Positions 32,416 through 46,186 of a stretch of 64,000 nt of DNA are shown in pieces (positions within the stretch are counted from its first letter, which is position 1; each line of letters starts with the position of its first letter). The stretch covers positions 3,472,001-3,536,000 of the forward strand of contig NC_088317.1 in assembly GCF_910592395.1 (NCBI RefSeq), written 5' to 3'. Source of the DNA: Lineus longissimus. Its lineage: Eukaryota; Nemertea; Pilidiophora; Heteronemertea; Lineidae. Below the pieces are notes generated by a model that saw nothing but the letters and a program-made list of their open reading frames with translations, had not been told where the DNA came from and made no database searches. The translations under genes and the position numbers were made by a program.

Positions 32416-34224
32416 GTTTTAATCCCGAAATGTTTAAGAAACAAAGTGCTCCAAGTAACAAATGATGTCAGACTTTGCTCTGATTTTTACAAACTATTAT
32501 CGCGCGTCTCGCTAGTAATTTGAGAGAATCCTCTTGAGATTTTGCTTTAGACACAGACTTCCAATTCGGCTGTTTAGATGCGGCAGGGTCACAACCACGG
32601 CAAGATGAGAAGAACGAACATAAAGCACCAACCGAGAAAGGCCACAGCCATTTTCTGTCAAAAGAGTCGTTGAAAGCACCAGTTAGACCTGAAAAGGAGA
32701 AGTACTGGTATGATTTTTTGTCGAAGATGATTGATGGGGAAGGAAAAGGCCAATCTTATAAGGGGTTTGGGCTTTTGAAAATGCTTAAAGGCTTTCAACC
32801 AACACGGTGTATGCCGCACCCCCAGAGGATTTTCAGAGAAATGAAAAGACATGAACGATTTTTGAGCTTAGGAAAAACTTAAAGGTTTTTCATTTCCATG
32901 ACTATGTACATGTTTGTTGGGTTTAAAACCCCTTATTTTTAAGAGAGACTGGTTTAAATACTGTACCTTATAATACTGTATCAAATTTTGAGTCCCGTTC
33001 TCATAGTTTCGCCGTTTGCCTTCTTCAACCCGCCTGAGGTTTTCGAGAGTGTTCCCGACCCCCGAGCAAGCAACGTCAGCTATACTACTGCCAATGCCGC
33101 CCTGCAAACTATTCTGGCCAATTACTGCCCGTTTTAGCGAAATATCACCAAATGGGAAATCACCGAAACCGTTATCAGAGCGGCATGTCAGAATATTTGT
33201 TCACGGATCTTGTAAGTCGGTTCAACTGTTTGACTTGTGGCAGCGTTTTTTTAGGAATTGTCAACTTTCTGATATAATTTAAATAGGCAACTATACAAAT
33301 ATATTTCGGGTCAGGCTGGAACTAAAAATTCGAGTTTTTTTTTTCACGGAAACACTTACCTTGTTTTGAAGTTAGTACCAAGAAATCCAATTCGCCGATT
33401 TTTACGTCGAACGTCCAATGTAACAAGCGCCTGTTACTTGCGCCAGCCACATGTACAGCTCCCAGGAAGTAATGATTTAATAACGTTGTCGTGTCGGTCT
33501 GAGCTTGTGTCTGTTTGCCTGCCAAGTTCTTTACTGGCGAAAAGTCTTGCCACCCTAAACGGCAGTCCTTGATGTCAAATTGTAATACCAACCTGCATCA
33601 TGTAGCAGATTATGTAAGGTCATCCAAAATACATACCGCACGGGAAAATCGGGGAAATCACAGGAGGCCCTCAGGTACTAAGCGCCTGACGTCATATGAA
33701 CGACAATGTTTGGGATTACCATCCCGAACATCAAACTCAGCTGCGAATCTGAATAACCAGTTTCATCATAAAAATCATAGGCCAATATCATCCCGTAGGA
33801 ACGTGCGGACAGGGTACTGAATAATGCAATATTACGCACCATTGAGTAGCGTTTCCTCAGAACCATAGAACCATCCCCATGACAATATGAAAAGGACTAG
33901 TTAAACAGCTGTACCATTCAAAGCGGAAGGCACCGGGCGGAAAATGAACCTCATAAAGGATAGTGTCATATATATATCTGGTCAATTAAAGTGCTGTTTG
34001 ATGCATATAATGAGGTATTTTTTCTTTTCACCTGTTGGCGATGTTGTATTACTCCGCAGCTGAATGGACTCGCGTGCACGATGATGATGCGACGATAATG
34101 AGTTCATGAATACTGGAAAACATCATAAATCTAGCATATACCATTCCCAGTACGGAAGACACTCACAAACGCGTGGTGTGTTGTGATGACGTCATAGACT
34201 AGGTACCATAGCGCCACCATTTCT
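32416..34224. other. Intergenic, SLC22 5' flank
   Basis: No gene supported. A minus-strand segment at 33107-32950 has protein-like codon content and a donor-like end, but no matching exons or start were found. Other frames look like chance. Confidence 0.35.
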
Positions 34225-34298
34225 CTAGAAATTGAAATCCTAAAGCAGGAAGAACTCTTCTAAAAGAGTTCTAATTGCTTTAGGAATTCAAGTTCTAG
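34225..34298. repeat. Near-perfect hairpin, 36-base arms
   Basis: CTAGAAATTGAAATCCTAAA at 34225 onward pairs with the inverse ending TTCTAG at 34298; the centre is AACTCTTCTAAAAGAGTT. Stem mismatches are few. It looks like a very short fold-back element with a loop of only a few bases. Confidence 0.8.
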
Positions 34299-35202
34299 CT
34301 AAAATGCACATATAGTCAGCCCTTAAAGGCTCGTAGGCCTATTGCGGCGGAGGGGGGAGGGCCGGATACTGCTACATCGGTACAACTCTAATACATGTCA
34401 GGACCGTCGACTATACTGTGTATATTGAATGAAATCACGTGATGTGATTTCATCACGTTACCTCCTCTGTTAGCCCAAGTTGTTTGCACCAGTATGAAGT
34501 GGTAGATCTTTCTGCAGCTGAGATAAACTTGAACTCGGAACGTACTGAGATAAACTTTCTCGAGGCCACTTTTTGTGTTTAACTAGACACGAGGACCAAG
34601 ACCTGTTGACCCAGGAAATGACGCTGAGTATGCGCCAATACGGGCGGTGGAGTTTCTTCCATATGGATCGTGGCCATATAGACGTTGTGATTCGTCACTA
34701 ATCTGCCATCTGATCGTGGCATCAGATGTTATCGAACAAATAAACCGAGAGCTAGAAAACATCTTTTTATTACTTTCACCATACAGTCACAAACAAGCAT
34801 ATCCATGTAACTTACAGGCAACGTTACGTCACGGTCACAAATTTTCGTTACGATAAAATAAAATTGAAATTGAAAATGGAAGCTTCCCCTCTTAGGATTT
34901 CACAAGCACTCTGCCCCTGGCTGATACTGAACAAGATATATTGGTTGTCTAGGGGGCCTTGAGTCTCCGTTCGGGGATCCACGCCGCGGTGCAGTTGGGG
35001 CTGCATCAGGCATGTGACTGTGCCGCCATATTGCTTGCCGGCAAAGCTCGCCAACCCAGGTAGATTTTGCACCTCGAATGTAACTTGAGGGACTCGCGTT
35101 CAACTCCGAGTTCCAATCGAACGGGCTACGTGTGTCACAAATTTATGCGGAGTATTATAGTACATAAGGAACTATCATGCTTACACCAACATCTGGAACG
35201 CC
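34299..35202. other. Intergenic, 3' flank of LRR gene
   Basis: A small palindrome with CACGTGATGTGATTTC lies near 34430-34455. No exon seen. Confidence 0.4.
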
Positions 35203-36575
35203 TCAGCTGAACAATTTAGCAAATGAAAACACCAATGCAACGATTATTATCATCACCGATGATGTGACATTGTTACCCTGACCTCGAACATTTGCGGAAT
35301 CTTGCGCGGGACTCTGAAAAACTACTGCGCGCACGCCACCACCTGAGCAGACGAGATGTCCATTTTCACAAGTTGGGCGAGTCTCGCACGACAGTCCAGA
35401 ACTTGTCACCCAAAGCATTTTCTTGCAGTCAAACCTGACAGAGATTTTCTTCTCCGTTGCGCAAGAATCATTGCATTGTTTACTCATGAGCGGAGACTCA
35501 TTCAAATCCATTAGATTCGTCCTCCGGAAGTACTTCGGCCCACTGCAATGACCGAACAACCCACTTTTAGATTTGAATACATCCGCGCGGATTATTTCAT
35601 AAACGGCGCAGTCACAAATAATCGGATTTTTCTTCAGCTGAACAGTTGTCTTTCGAAAGTTACAGACGTTTTGAATAAAATCTAAATTTCTGATGTTATT
35701 TTCGTTCAGGTTGATTATACCTGCAACCGTTTCTGAGTCCTCATTCTCGAATACGCCTTTGGAAATGTACGTGATATTGTTTTTATTGAGATTCAACTTC
35801 ATCAAATTTTTGAGATGGCCGAGTTTGGGTAAAAATTCAAACAATGGAGAACGCAAGATGAATAACCGCTCTAATCCTTTAACACCTTGAAAGGCATTCG
35901 TATCCATCCTTTTCAGCGGGCTGTTGAACATTTCTATATTTTCTATGGTTAACCCGTCAAGGTCTCCCGCTTTTATTTCCGTGATGTTATTTCTTCCTGA
36001 AATTATAAGATTCCCAATTTTCGATTTGTATCCGAGTTGTGTTATGTCCAGCAATGATGATAGCTCCGCATTTTCGCAGTAGATGTCGATAGTGCCGCCC
36101 ATGACCTGAAAAGATCGATGTACCGTACGTGAAATAAATCAGGTATATCATCAAGAATCAATCACTAAGAATGTATGTTTGCTACAGATCAGATAGGAGT
36201 GAGACAGTCTAGAACTAGGTTATGATTTCTCACAATAGGGGGCAGTAAACCATTGCAAATAGCTCTAAACGAAGTATTCAAATAAGGAAAGGATACCAAC
36301 AAGTATAACCGCCATGAAAACAGAAGCTAATTCCCCAGGTGCACACAGCAGAAATAGTATTGCCATAAAATGTACATAAGCCGACTCATCCCAATATATC
36401 ACCCCAATAATTTCATCAAAACGGCATGGAAACGCACCTGCACACAACGACACCTAGCGGGACAGGGCAATTCTTCCTCGTCGTCTGCATCACCAGAAGC
36501 GCCGCCTGCCAAAGATTTGTGGGAAATGTGGAGAAGGAACGCAAAGAGCGCCATGATGTACGTTCTTCGCGTCAT
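35203..36575 (-). CDS. GPI-type leucine-rich-repeat surface protein
   Basis: Exons 36575-36438 and 36105-35203 join in phase 0 (TGTGTGCAG|GTGCG to CTTTTCAG) and encode 346 residues. Residues 1-23 are a signal peptide. A cysteine cap, CPARCRCVQ at 38-46 with Cys56 (LRRNT), spans the intron, which strongly supports the join. About four to five degenerate leucine-rich repeats fill 65-200. A C-terminal cap, NPIICDC to Cys257 (LRRCT), follows, then a further cysteine-rich stretch (261-299), a low-complexity spacer and a hydrophobic end (about 328-346) without a basic tail, as in GPI-anchored proteins. The likely role is extracellular recognition or adhesion. The order signal, LRRNT, LRRs, LRRCT, spacer, GPI resembles agnathan variable lymphocyte receptors and many invertebrate LRR surface proteins, but there is no sign of gene rearrangement cassettes. 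Confidence 0.88.
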
Positions 36576-39500
36576 AGCCGCGCCCGATTGTGGTACCCCT
36601 TAGTCTTGGAGATGCTGAAAAGACAACGCATTATATTGGTAAGAAACACGTTACAATCTAGTAATCAGCGCAGAATCGTTCTGCTTCGTCCGGGGCGCAT
36701 ACAAGACGTCACGCAGGGCCATCCAGTGATTTTAGGGACATGGTATTTATACCGACCACTCGGTACCCTCGTGAGCCAATCCCCCACAACCAATCAGTGG
36801 ACCCGATTTATCCTCCCGTCCGGTGCGCACCAGTGAGAAGACTAGGAACTAATGAAGATACATTACGTTTTTGCCAACTTCGTAGTTAAAAGATTACACT
36901 ACAAGTCTGGCTCATCAAAAGCCTGCTCTCTCCTAGGCCTTAATCCCAACTTTTCGCCTGTCTTATCAATGGGTTATCAGGGCAAATCTTGATAACATCG
37001 ATCCACATAGAACAGCTTTCGTGGGGGTCGATAAACTAAAACCAGCTAGAGCAAATAAACGTAATGTACGAAACCTTGCCAACAATTTTCTGTTCGACCT
37101 GCGGAACGCCGAAGCATGACTACCTTTTTTCCGATGCATTTATATCTTAACGCTGGAATGATATTCCAGTGGCGACGATATGTGAGCAATTTTGGCGGAG
37201 GTCATCAATCTTACTCCGAGTCAATGTTGAGTACCTCCGGATAAAAACACATTCTCTTTGATCGGCCATGTTAGAAACACGTGCTCTGTCAAGTGCTAGC
37301 CATGTTTGTGATACGTTATCTATGGGCGTTATCTGAGCTAACGGTTAGCAGATGTGAAGACATTGCATGGTGTGGTATGCTAGGTCGTACTGTGCTAACC
37401 TTAGCTTAGTAACATATTGTACAATTTTGTGGCAAGTCGATTTTGCTCATATTTCTTTTCGTATGTATTAAGTAAATCATAAAATCAATTATGTGTTAAG
37501 TGTTGAAGTTTAGCCAGCGTTGACGGATAGCAATTTGGACGATAGATGTGAATACTAGTCTAGTGTCGAGACTAATGGATCATGATTAATTGTATCAGGC
37601 TCTCTTAATAGAAAATATTATTGAAAATTCTGATTGTATCCACACGAATATAGACTGTCTGTCGTAGAAGCTACAACGAGCAGTTTTGTAGTGCTACAGA
37701 GAGTCAATATAGACTCTGACGCATAAAGTGTAGTTCTTATCTCAATCTATGTTGACATTGTCTTGATTGTGAAAAACTCAGACATGTACACGTCTAAGGG
37801 GTCAGTTGTGATGTCTCATGCAATCACATCAATCTGGGTATTCGTCAATATTAGAAAAACACGACCAATCATTTCAAGCGCGCCTTTCCTGACAGAGTGA
37901 TCCACAGCAGTGTTTTTGTTTGAATTTACCATCGGAGAGAAGGATAGGAAATTGGACATCACCGCCCTGTCATCTGATCATAATAGACCCAATGGATACC
38001 TCGAGTTATGGACGAAGCATCAGAATGGGTGCTGCAAAAATATGCATTTTGATCGGTGGTGGGTAGCGAGTTCTATGTTCTTCTTCTTAACGCAGCATGC
38101 ACACCGTCCTCACATTCACAGCATCAGCGCCATATACATGTACAAGAAGAGTTGATTGACTCGATTCTGTTAGTGATATCTAATTATTCCCGTCATGCTT
38201 CGACCCCTCACAGACTAATGGATTCCTGTTGGTGAAGGGGGCTGGCAGGAAGCACATTGATTAGCTACAGTCGCTGCACGTTTGCGACTTGACATTCTTT
38301 CAAAAGCAGCCATTTACAGTGAGCATTTTGCGAAGAATAGTAAATTTTCCATTTATCATATCCTAAGTGTGAAGTAAAGAACAGATCTTATGATATAGTG
38401 ATTTTTTTTACTTTTATCATGAGAATACCAATACCATGCCAGCTATAGCCCAGATTATTTCTAAGAATGAAATATGTTTGATAGACAACCAATCGCACAG
38501 GTTCTTTTGCGTATATCCTTGCACGGCCCAAGCGACCGGTCTTATCCGGATGCCATCGAATAAAACGGTCTAGTTTTCGGGCGATTTCCAACACACCATC
38601 TCATGATACAAATTACGTATTGGAATGTTACTTCAGCAGCAGACAGTAACTCGTCGAGCCTGGGCGATACCGCTAATCGGCAAGTACAAGATTGTCTAAA
38701 TACTTCCCAGGTCGGCTTCCAACTTGCGAAACTTTACCCGTTCTGGTTTTACGTTAGTAATAGTTTTCCGACACCCGCTGATCCATAATGTGTGGCCGGG
38801 GAAGTGCTCTCGCAGCTCATTAAGATTTCAAGCTCTTGTTTCTTGCTAACCCGCAGAAAGTTTGGCAAACGGAATTCCTCGCTCACTGTCGATGAGTGTT
38901 TAGCAGTTCCAGCATCAACAGCGAAAGCGACAAAAAGCCAACGACAATGAGACGAAGAAGAAGTGTGATACCCGAACACCATCCACATAGGTGCGATTAA
39001 AGGGTAGGTCTCCAGTACTTCCTCAGGAAATTATGATAATTATCTTGTACCAGTGCATGTAGTTGCACTGCCGCGAGATGTTGGCACTCGAAAATGGAAA
39101 ATTCGGCGCTTTACTCATTATTGACCTTACTTCGAACCATTTTGCGAGTTTGCTTTGCCAAGGAAAGAATATTGCATTTTGTCTGGCCTCACGTCTCAGC
39201 CTACCTGCACCGTTTTGTAAATAATTTAGGTAATTAATGTTTCGAAACCATCTGAAAGGAATTCTCTTCCTTGTCTTTCCCTTGTTAAACTTTTTACAGA
39301 ATTCTGACATCTATTTCTTCTGGCAAGAGCAATTATCCACACTGAGAACGTGATGGGGGGGGGGGGGGACTTTCGTTAACAGTAGAGTAGCTGGTCCAGT
39401 GCCAGGTTTTTTGTCGGACCAAATATTCGAAAAAGCCCATGTTCAACTGCTGTTCACATGGAACCCTTCTCCACTTCGGTCTTCAAAGTTCTCGTTTGAA

Positions 39501-39911
39501 TATTTGCTACTACCACCAAGATCTGCACCCGCGGCGGCTCGACCCGGGCGCGCGCCCTGGGCTTCTGCGCTCACCGCGGCGACTTTCCCACTCGACGGCT
39601 GTTTTTAGAGTATACATGTATGCATGTATGTTTAAAGTGAAAAATTGTTTGCATTATGCAGCTAAGTGGAATTTGAAAAAAATCAATGTGGGGGTTAAGT
39701 TAAACATGTGCATTACAGTGCCAGACTTTTATCGAGCGGTCGTGAACCAGCATCCTCATGTCAGCTAGCCTGGTTTTTTTATACATTCCTTAACGATGTA
39801 AATGGAGGGAAACGGCCGCCGCATATACAACCAGCATACCAAAGTCTTCTTTTGTTCTCATTGCTATTGAATTTTTTCCACATTGTTCAATGTCCCTATT
39901 CAGAACTGAAG
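36576..39911. other. Gene-poor stretch after LRR gene start
   Basis: Holds the presumed promoter of the LRR gene and otherwise only short chance frames. A run of 14 G lies at 39355-39368 and a small CG-rich patch at about 39525-39600 (GCGGCTCGACCCGGGCGCGC). No exon chain was found. Confidence 0.4.
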
Positions 39912-40007
39912 GCGCATTCTGTGTTCTACTTAATCCGGTTCAGTTCTATTGATCGTGACAGAGCCGATCAATAGAATTGAACCGGATATAGTAGAACAAG
40001 AATACGC
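39912..40007. mobile_element. Long hairpin/MITE-like element, 43-base arms
   Basis: The arm at 39912-39955 and its inverse at 39965-40007 share TCCGGTTCAGTTCTATTGAT and flanking bases with a few mismatches and a loop of about nine bases. No open frame. Size and form fit a small MITE; a second copy was not found here. Confidence 0.7.
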
Positions 40008-43000
40008 TAATTGTTCTCAATTAAGACATTATCCAGTATGGTGATTTTGGCAGAAATGAATGTTGTTGTTTTTTGAGGCAACATTCCGCAGATTTACTGA
40101 TTTAATAAGGCATACCTAATTGCTCATTATGGTGCAATTCACACCATTGACATCGTTCGTGTTTTTCTCTGAGATTCCCGATGTTTTGGTGCGATTTTCT
40201 CATTAGTGAATCACAGAATGATAAATAGCTGTCTTTCGCCTGCGGTGCGCCCACTGTGACATAATTCACAAATAAAATCTGAAATGCACAACGTCGTCAG
40301 TCACATTACTTTTCCCAACTGTTTTCGACTGTTATTCATTTATTGGTTTGAACTGAATGACTTACCCCAGATCACAGAAAATAATCTGCCCCGACAAATT
40401 TCTCGTGCAACAAGTCTATATTCCCCGTATGACATTCTTAGCTCATCTTGACATTGAGACGACAACGAAACGGCAGTGACCTTTCGATGGAATACACGAC
40501 CCTTTTAAGAATTTGAACTCTTTTGACAATTTTCAAGGCCTATTTATAAGTGACTTAAGTCGCGATATATCACGAAATAGGCGTATTCTCATATACTGTT
40601 GGTGTCTATTCTAAAGATGTCGTGATAATGAAACTGGAGTCTTGAATACCTACCCTTTATCTCACACGGGTTAGACGCATTGATACAATTGAAACACGTT
40701 GAAAGGGATAACATATGCATGTTTGGTAGAAATTGTGTGTCCTGGGTTGACAAAGTCAAACACAATACTAGGCTTTTGCGTGCGACCGGTGTAGAAGTTT
40801 AAAATGTCCTAGGATAGAATGCCCGGGAAACAAAAGATAGTAGTATGCGTTTCAATCTCTGAGCTATTGACGGTCAGGGTCTCTATAGAACCATGTTGTA
40901 GAATACAATAGGGCCGGACACTTTTTTCGGGGGGGCATTTGTTACTGTTACACCGGTCTAAGATTGATGCATAGTTTTTGGGGCCTGTATCGAAAGGGCC
41001 CTTTAACGCTATGGGTTACAGGTCAACACTGACAGATATTGTTAATCGATGATGATCAAATTGTCAAAGGAAACCCACCCAAAACAGGTCCCAGCAAAAT
41101 TACTCTGCCGTAAGAAATGCCACACACTGTAGAAATAAGTCTGTATATAAATGCTAAGTACCTAACAAAACGAAATTACAACTTTCCATAATCGATGTTA
41201 AAACATCTGGTGAAATGACTTCATAATACTACTCAATCAAAATGAATTAAGGTGCAGTTAATTACTTAATAAACTAATCAGCTAAGTCATAGAAAACATC
41301 ACAGGTTGGAAGTTAAGCTACGTTATTTTGCTGTGAGAGGTGCAAAGCAACTGCTGAAATGAAAAGCACTTCATCACGTACTTTAGGTAGATCGAAGATT
41401 GGTAAAACGATTCGTTAATTACCGCATACGATAATTAACTTGCTCAATGGTGAAATTGCGTTCGTCTAGGTTGTTGCGAGTTATGTAAACTTATCATTAA
41501 AGTAAGGTAAACTTAACCAACGAATACGATAAAATCCGAAATTTGTCTGTAACATTCCGTCGTTCCAGCTCAAACTGTATTGTTATTCTTTGCACATTCA
41601 TTCATAGGTTTGAGAATGGGAGACGCAGATCCATCCAGAGAGCACCGATCGGTGCGACCTCGGAGACGAGAGGGGGTCTTGGGGCCTTGCCGAATATAAA
41701 AAAAGCAAGCTAACCTGTCATCTGACTTAAATTGCTCTCGAAGACACCTTCATTTTATATTTTGTGCCCAAAAACGCTGCCAAATCTGTTTTTTGTCTTT
41801 TAGCAGTATTTGCCTGAAACTTCGGTCAAATTACATAGAATTGTCAACTTGAAGTTATGAAAGGCATCGTAATCAATTACATCGTATGTAGAACATGGCC
41901 TGAAATTGTATACAATTCTTTGTGACTGCACAAGCAGCATTACAAATGACAGCATTCCGACATAACAATCAGAAGAAGTCGTCTCTTTTGTCAAACCAAT
42001 TGCACCGTGATAATATCATGTATTTATTTCATATGGTCTGAATATACCCCTACATGATGCTGACAAAAATATATACACGTACATACAGAGTGCTGAATTG
42101 TCGACATTTATATATGCCTATTACCAGTAGTTTACTGCCCTTTCACCCCGTACATCCTTACAAGCACCGAGCTAGGATTAGGATAGAACTACATGTACAT
42201 AGTTTTCCTCTGGTTTCAGATGAAAATACACGCTGCTTGGTTATGTAAGCACTGTTTGAAGTGGGGTTTATGAATAGAATACCTGATCGGGTGGACGTGC
42301 CGTCCACAGCACATCTGCAGGTATAAGGAGATGAATGCTGCCTTGAAAACTACTGCTTTTACTATTTGTCCATAAGCGCAGCGACTGTCCATGAAAGATG
42401 TTTGAGAGCTTATTTTGTTGACTAGTTGAAACCAAAGTATTCTCAACCAACAGGAATTCATGTTCGCCGTCTCGTCTCTTCGCTTTAACCTGTAATAACC
42501 CACATCTGGCTAGCATATAAGTTCGCATAACGACAGGTTCTTATTGAGAGCGGCTACGGTCAAGTCAAATTTAGATTGAAATCTTGGAAGCAACTTGATC
42601 CAAATCTTGGTGACTTACTGAATTGTTTACTTAGTAAAATTTAAAGATAAAGATATTTCGATTGGTTTGCTAACACGTTCAAAACATGTCTGTTTACTGA
42701 ATAAATTGGATACAGATGATCATTTGCATGTATATTTTGTATATTTAGTTAAGTTTTCTTTTAACTTGGGCTCGATAAGACGATTTGATATGACGAAAGA
42801 CCCCGGAACGAATACAAAATATCAGAAAAGGTAACGGGACATAGCCCATGAGGCCGACAGTAGTTCATCAAAGCCCACTGCAGTAGGCGAACTCATGCTG
42901 TCTTCAAATCGGCGATTTCTGTACAAATCACATCCACATTTTCATTGCTGCAGAAAATATTCTCGATTCTTACTGCTGGCCTCTGATACAAATCCTGCTC

Positions 43001-43820
43001 ATTAGAAACCAACATAATTTCGATGATAGCCACTTCGGTAGGATTTCTCAAGGGATTTCCTAGGAACTACGCTAAGTAGAGTAGAATACAGCGGATTAGC
43101 AAAGAAATCCACCTTTCCATTCATTTGTACTGTTGGAAGCAATTGGCAACCTATTCCTCATTAGGAATCTACTACTTTGCAGACAGTGCTTGGGAATAAT
43201 AATGCAAAGATGTGATATTTACTGTTTATTCCTTTATGGTTACACCTATTCATGTACGTATCGTACATCTCCATATCTATTACACTAAGAAAATTACATT
43301 ATTACCTGAAGAAGCTTTTTCAAGTTCATCATTTTTTTATGATGATGATAATGAAGGGAGTACACTGTATTTTTTATAAGATTTTACCAAATGAAGGTAT
43401 TTATGCTATGGGTGTCCGCCTCGATATTCCTTAGATGAAGAATAAGACGAAATGACGCTGGACACCAAGTAGGCCTACCTGCAAAATGAGAAGCACGATC
43501 TACTACGTCCTCCTCTTAATGACCTTTCGGATAGCACTTAGATAGTACCTCATAATGCCATTAACATCATTCTGGTAAGAGTTTCATTCTGTCTGGCTCC
43601 TACTGAGTGAGCATTCAGTTATCGTCTCGAACTGCCAGATACACTGATATCCACAAGTGCTAATAGTATTGCTTTCAGTGATAGCATGATTAACTCGGTA
43701 CAGTTCAAGGACCAAAATATAAGCGACCTCAAAATAATACGGCCGATTCAGCCCACTTCAAGAAGAACGAGAAGAAAATATTTAGAAAAAAATGCTCAAG
43801 AGAAGGGGAAAAAGGTCAGA
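40008..43820. other. Intergenic, nothing recognised
   Basis: AT-rich sequence with only short open frames. No splice-supported exon, RNA gene or clear repeat was seen. Confidence 0.4.
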
Positions 43821-43898
43821 GCAACATCAACATTAACAGCAACAACGAAAAAAACACCACCAACAACAACAGCAGCGACAACAACGACGATAACGACG
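43821..43898. repeat. Imperfect CAA/ACA trinucleotide repeat
   Basis: Repeated CAACAACAACAGCAGCGACA-type trinucleotides. The plus-strand frame that crosses it (43686-43937) reads as a Thr-rich tract produced by the repeat and is not called as a gene. Confidence 0.7.
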
Positions 43899-45870
43899 CC
43901 TAAATTCCTCGTCCACTTGGCAATGAATCACTCATAGAAGTGAAGGGTTTTTGAACGTTTTAAAAACCCTTAACGGTTTTGCGGCCAGAATAGATGTGCA
44001 CCCACGGACGTTTTTCAACGAAATGACAAACCCAATTAATTAAAATTAATCGTGTATTTACAACTTTTCGGGGTACCGGTTTTAACCGGGCAATATATCG
44101 AATTCGACTCTTCGACAGAATTCAATAACGCAGAGATTTAACGCTGTCCGAAATTAATAAATAAAAACTCACCTGCCTTGAGATTCCTTCGCTTACTACA
44201 TGTAACTGATAGTCCGCAAAATGAAAGTTGATTTTAAATGAAAGAAGATTTAATTTAATTCTTCAAGTATAAACCTTGAATAAGCTTACTTAAACCGCCG
44301 GGATTGAAGAACGTAAAACATATTAAAATTTAGTCTTTAGAGAGTTATTGGAAGAAAACAGAATTTGAAATAAAGAGCTCACCTGCACGCAGATTCCTTC
44401 ACTTAATTACCATGTAGTCCGTAATCTCGCATTCCGGCAGGTCCCTGGGGAGCTGCAGACGGCTTGTTGCGCCCGCTAACAAGTTATGAATGATATGGAG
44501 TTATCAATGGTGCGCGTTCCGGACAGCTCGAACATGCTTTCAAAGCGACCTCGGCGTCAGGTTGCGAATATCACTGGCGAGCACTAGATGTGATATGATT
44601 GATGAGTTAAGGGGATACATGTTGACGAGGTCATGATATAAATGCATTGTAATAGTTCTCTATAAAAGCTCATTGTGTCTCTTCGCACATTTTAGACATT
44701 GTTGCCATTATCGTCGGAAGGGTTCAGATGAAGTCCGCTATTTTGACATAGACCGACACTGACATTTCATATTTCAATGGTATGTATCTTTGCAACAAGG
44801 CCAATCGCGTTGCTTGACCACTAGAGCCTATCATTAAATCGCACCTGCAACAGAATACTGACGTAATAGCATCCCGCGAAGTTACTATTTATAGCTCACA
44901 AGGTCATTTGCATAAGATATTGATGACGTTTAGTCACGTGACAGTCGGACATCGACACTTATTTCTACGCATTTGAGCTTATTTCAAAGTCAATTATCTT
45001 TGACCCTGCATTGTTTTTAGCATGAATGATACCATAGAGTCAGAGAGAAAAATATTCAGAACAATTATGTAGTATTTCCAACACTCGGACATGTGCCAGA
45101 TTGAATCTAACTGCCCTAGTTAGAAAGCCTGAATCCATTACGAAACCGCATGATTGTCCGACATTGCCTGTAATTCAGCGATGGGGAAATAGAGGGCAGC
45201 AGCTGCAGTGACGTCATCTTCGCGGAATGCTATTCGATCACGTTTCAACACCCTTGACTGATTTAGGCGTTTCTTCCGGCGTCCACTGCCATTTCAAACA
45301 TTAGTAACACCCCGAGCATCCTAAGCTTCAGGGCCTTTTCACTTGGTACTCGGTGAGAAGATGAGTATCCAACTGACCCTGGCCCAACTGGGATGCGAGG
45401 AGTGCCACACGTGTAGCAAGAGCCAGTCCAGGCTACCATGTTCACCAAAAAAACGTTTCAGTTCAACTGCCCCTTGGCCCATAACATTTTTGTTCATCCC
45501 GCCGAGACTGAGAAATGGAAGGCGAACATTTTCTATCCGGAGGCCCTGGAGTTTAGAGATGCGTTGCTATAATATCGCAAAAACTCTAACAGTTGCGTTC
45601 CTGGAGATATAGCTGTCTTATTCTACTAAATATTTACTTTATTTTATCTCAAACAGTTTGCTTCTTCTGTGGCTCAGAAGGGCTCCGAGCTCTGATTGCA
45701 GACGCTTGAAAGTTAGGCAAAGGTAATAAAGTAAATAAGTTGTAAGACAAGTTATGATATTATACTCGGCGTTTACAGGGTGATAACAGTGCCACTTTAT
45801 GATTTATGCCTTGCTTCGATCAGAAACCCTTCTTCTTTTGCGTACTCGGTCTAAAATGTACACTTGCAGT
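43899..45870. other. Intergenic with one doubtful small open frame
   Basis: A CRE-like TGACGTCA lies near 45210. Two overlapping ATG frames follow, at 45361-45612 and 45438-45569, both with protein-like composition but no domain, signal peptide or splice partner. Neither is called. Confidence 0.35.
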
Positions 45871-45934
45871 CCTTTTTGAGGGGTATAAGGAGTGCATTAC
45901 ACCCCTCTAAATTCATTTGAGAACAGATTCGGGC
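45871..45934. mobile_element. Fold-back element with GAGGGGT hairpin, copy 2
   Basis: TTTTGAGGGGTATAAGGAGT is followed by ACACCCCTCTAAAT and AGATTCGGGC, matching the centre and right arm of the element at 11456-11547. The left outer arm is not recognisable. Confidence 0.5.
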
Positions 45935-46060
45935 GAGTTTATTGCCCGTAGCCCGGTTTATTTATTCGACTGAGCACCGTGGTCATGCCGTATGATGCTA
46001 AATAAAGTTTAACCACCTGACCGTTTAAGTTGGGAAATTTTCATAGCAAACATTTTCAGA

Positions 46061-46186
46061 CATTGGGTGATATGAATAAAGACCAGCAAATGCTTTTATC
46101 TAAAACTCCATGTACATTTACACTACACCTTTCTGTACAAAATTGAAGTAAAAGCATATGCTAGACTTTATTCATATCAGCCATTA
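46061..46186. mobile_element. MITE with ATTGGGTGATATGAATAAAG ends, copy 1
   Basis: Inverted arms of about 38 bases begin CATTGGGTGATATGAATAAA and end TTTATTCATATCAGCCAT. The centre is homologous, in reverse orientation, to the element at 48593-48717. No coding frame. Confidence 0.8.

Noticed and set aside
43686-43937. Thr-rich 83-codon frame
   Set aside because: Its composition is produced by a CAA/ACA simple repeat; no signal peptide or splice partner.
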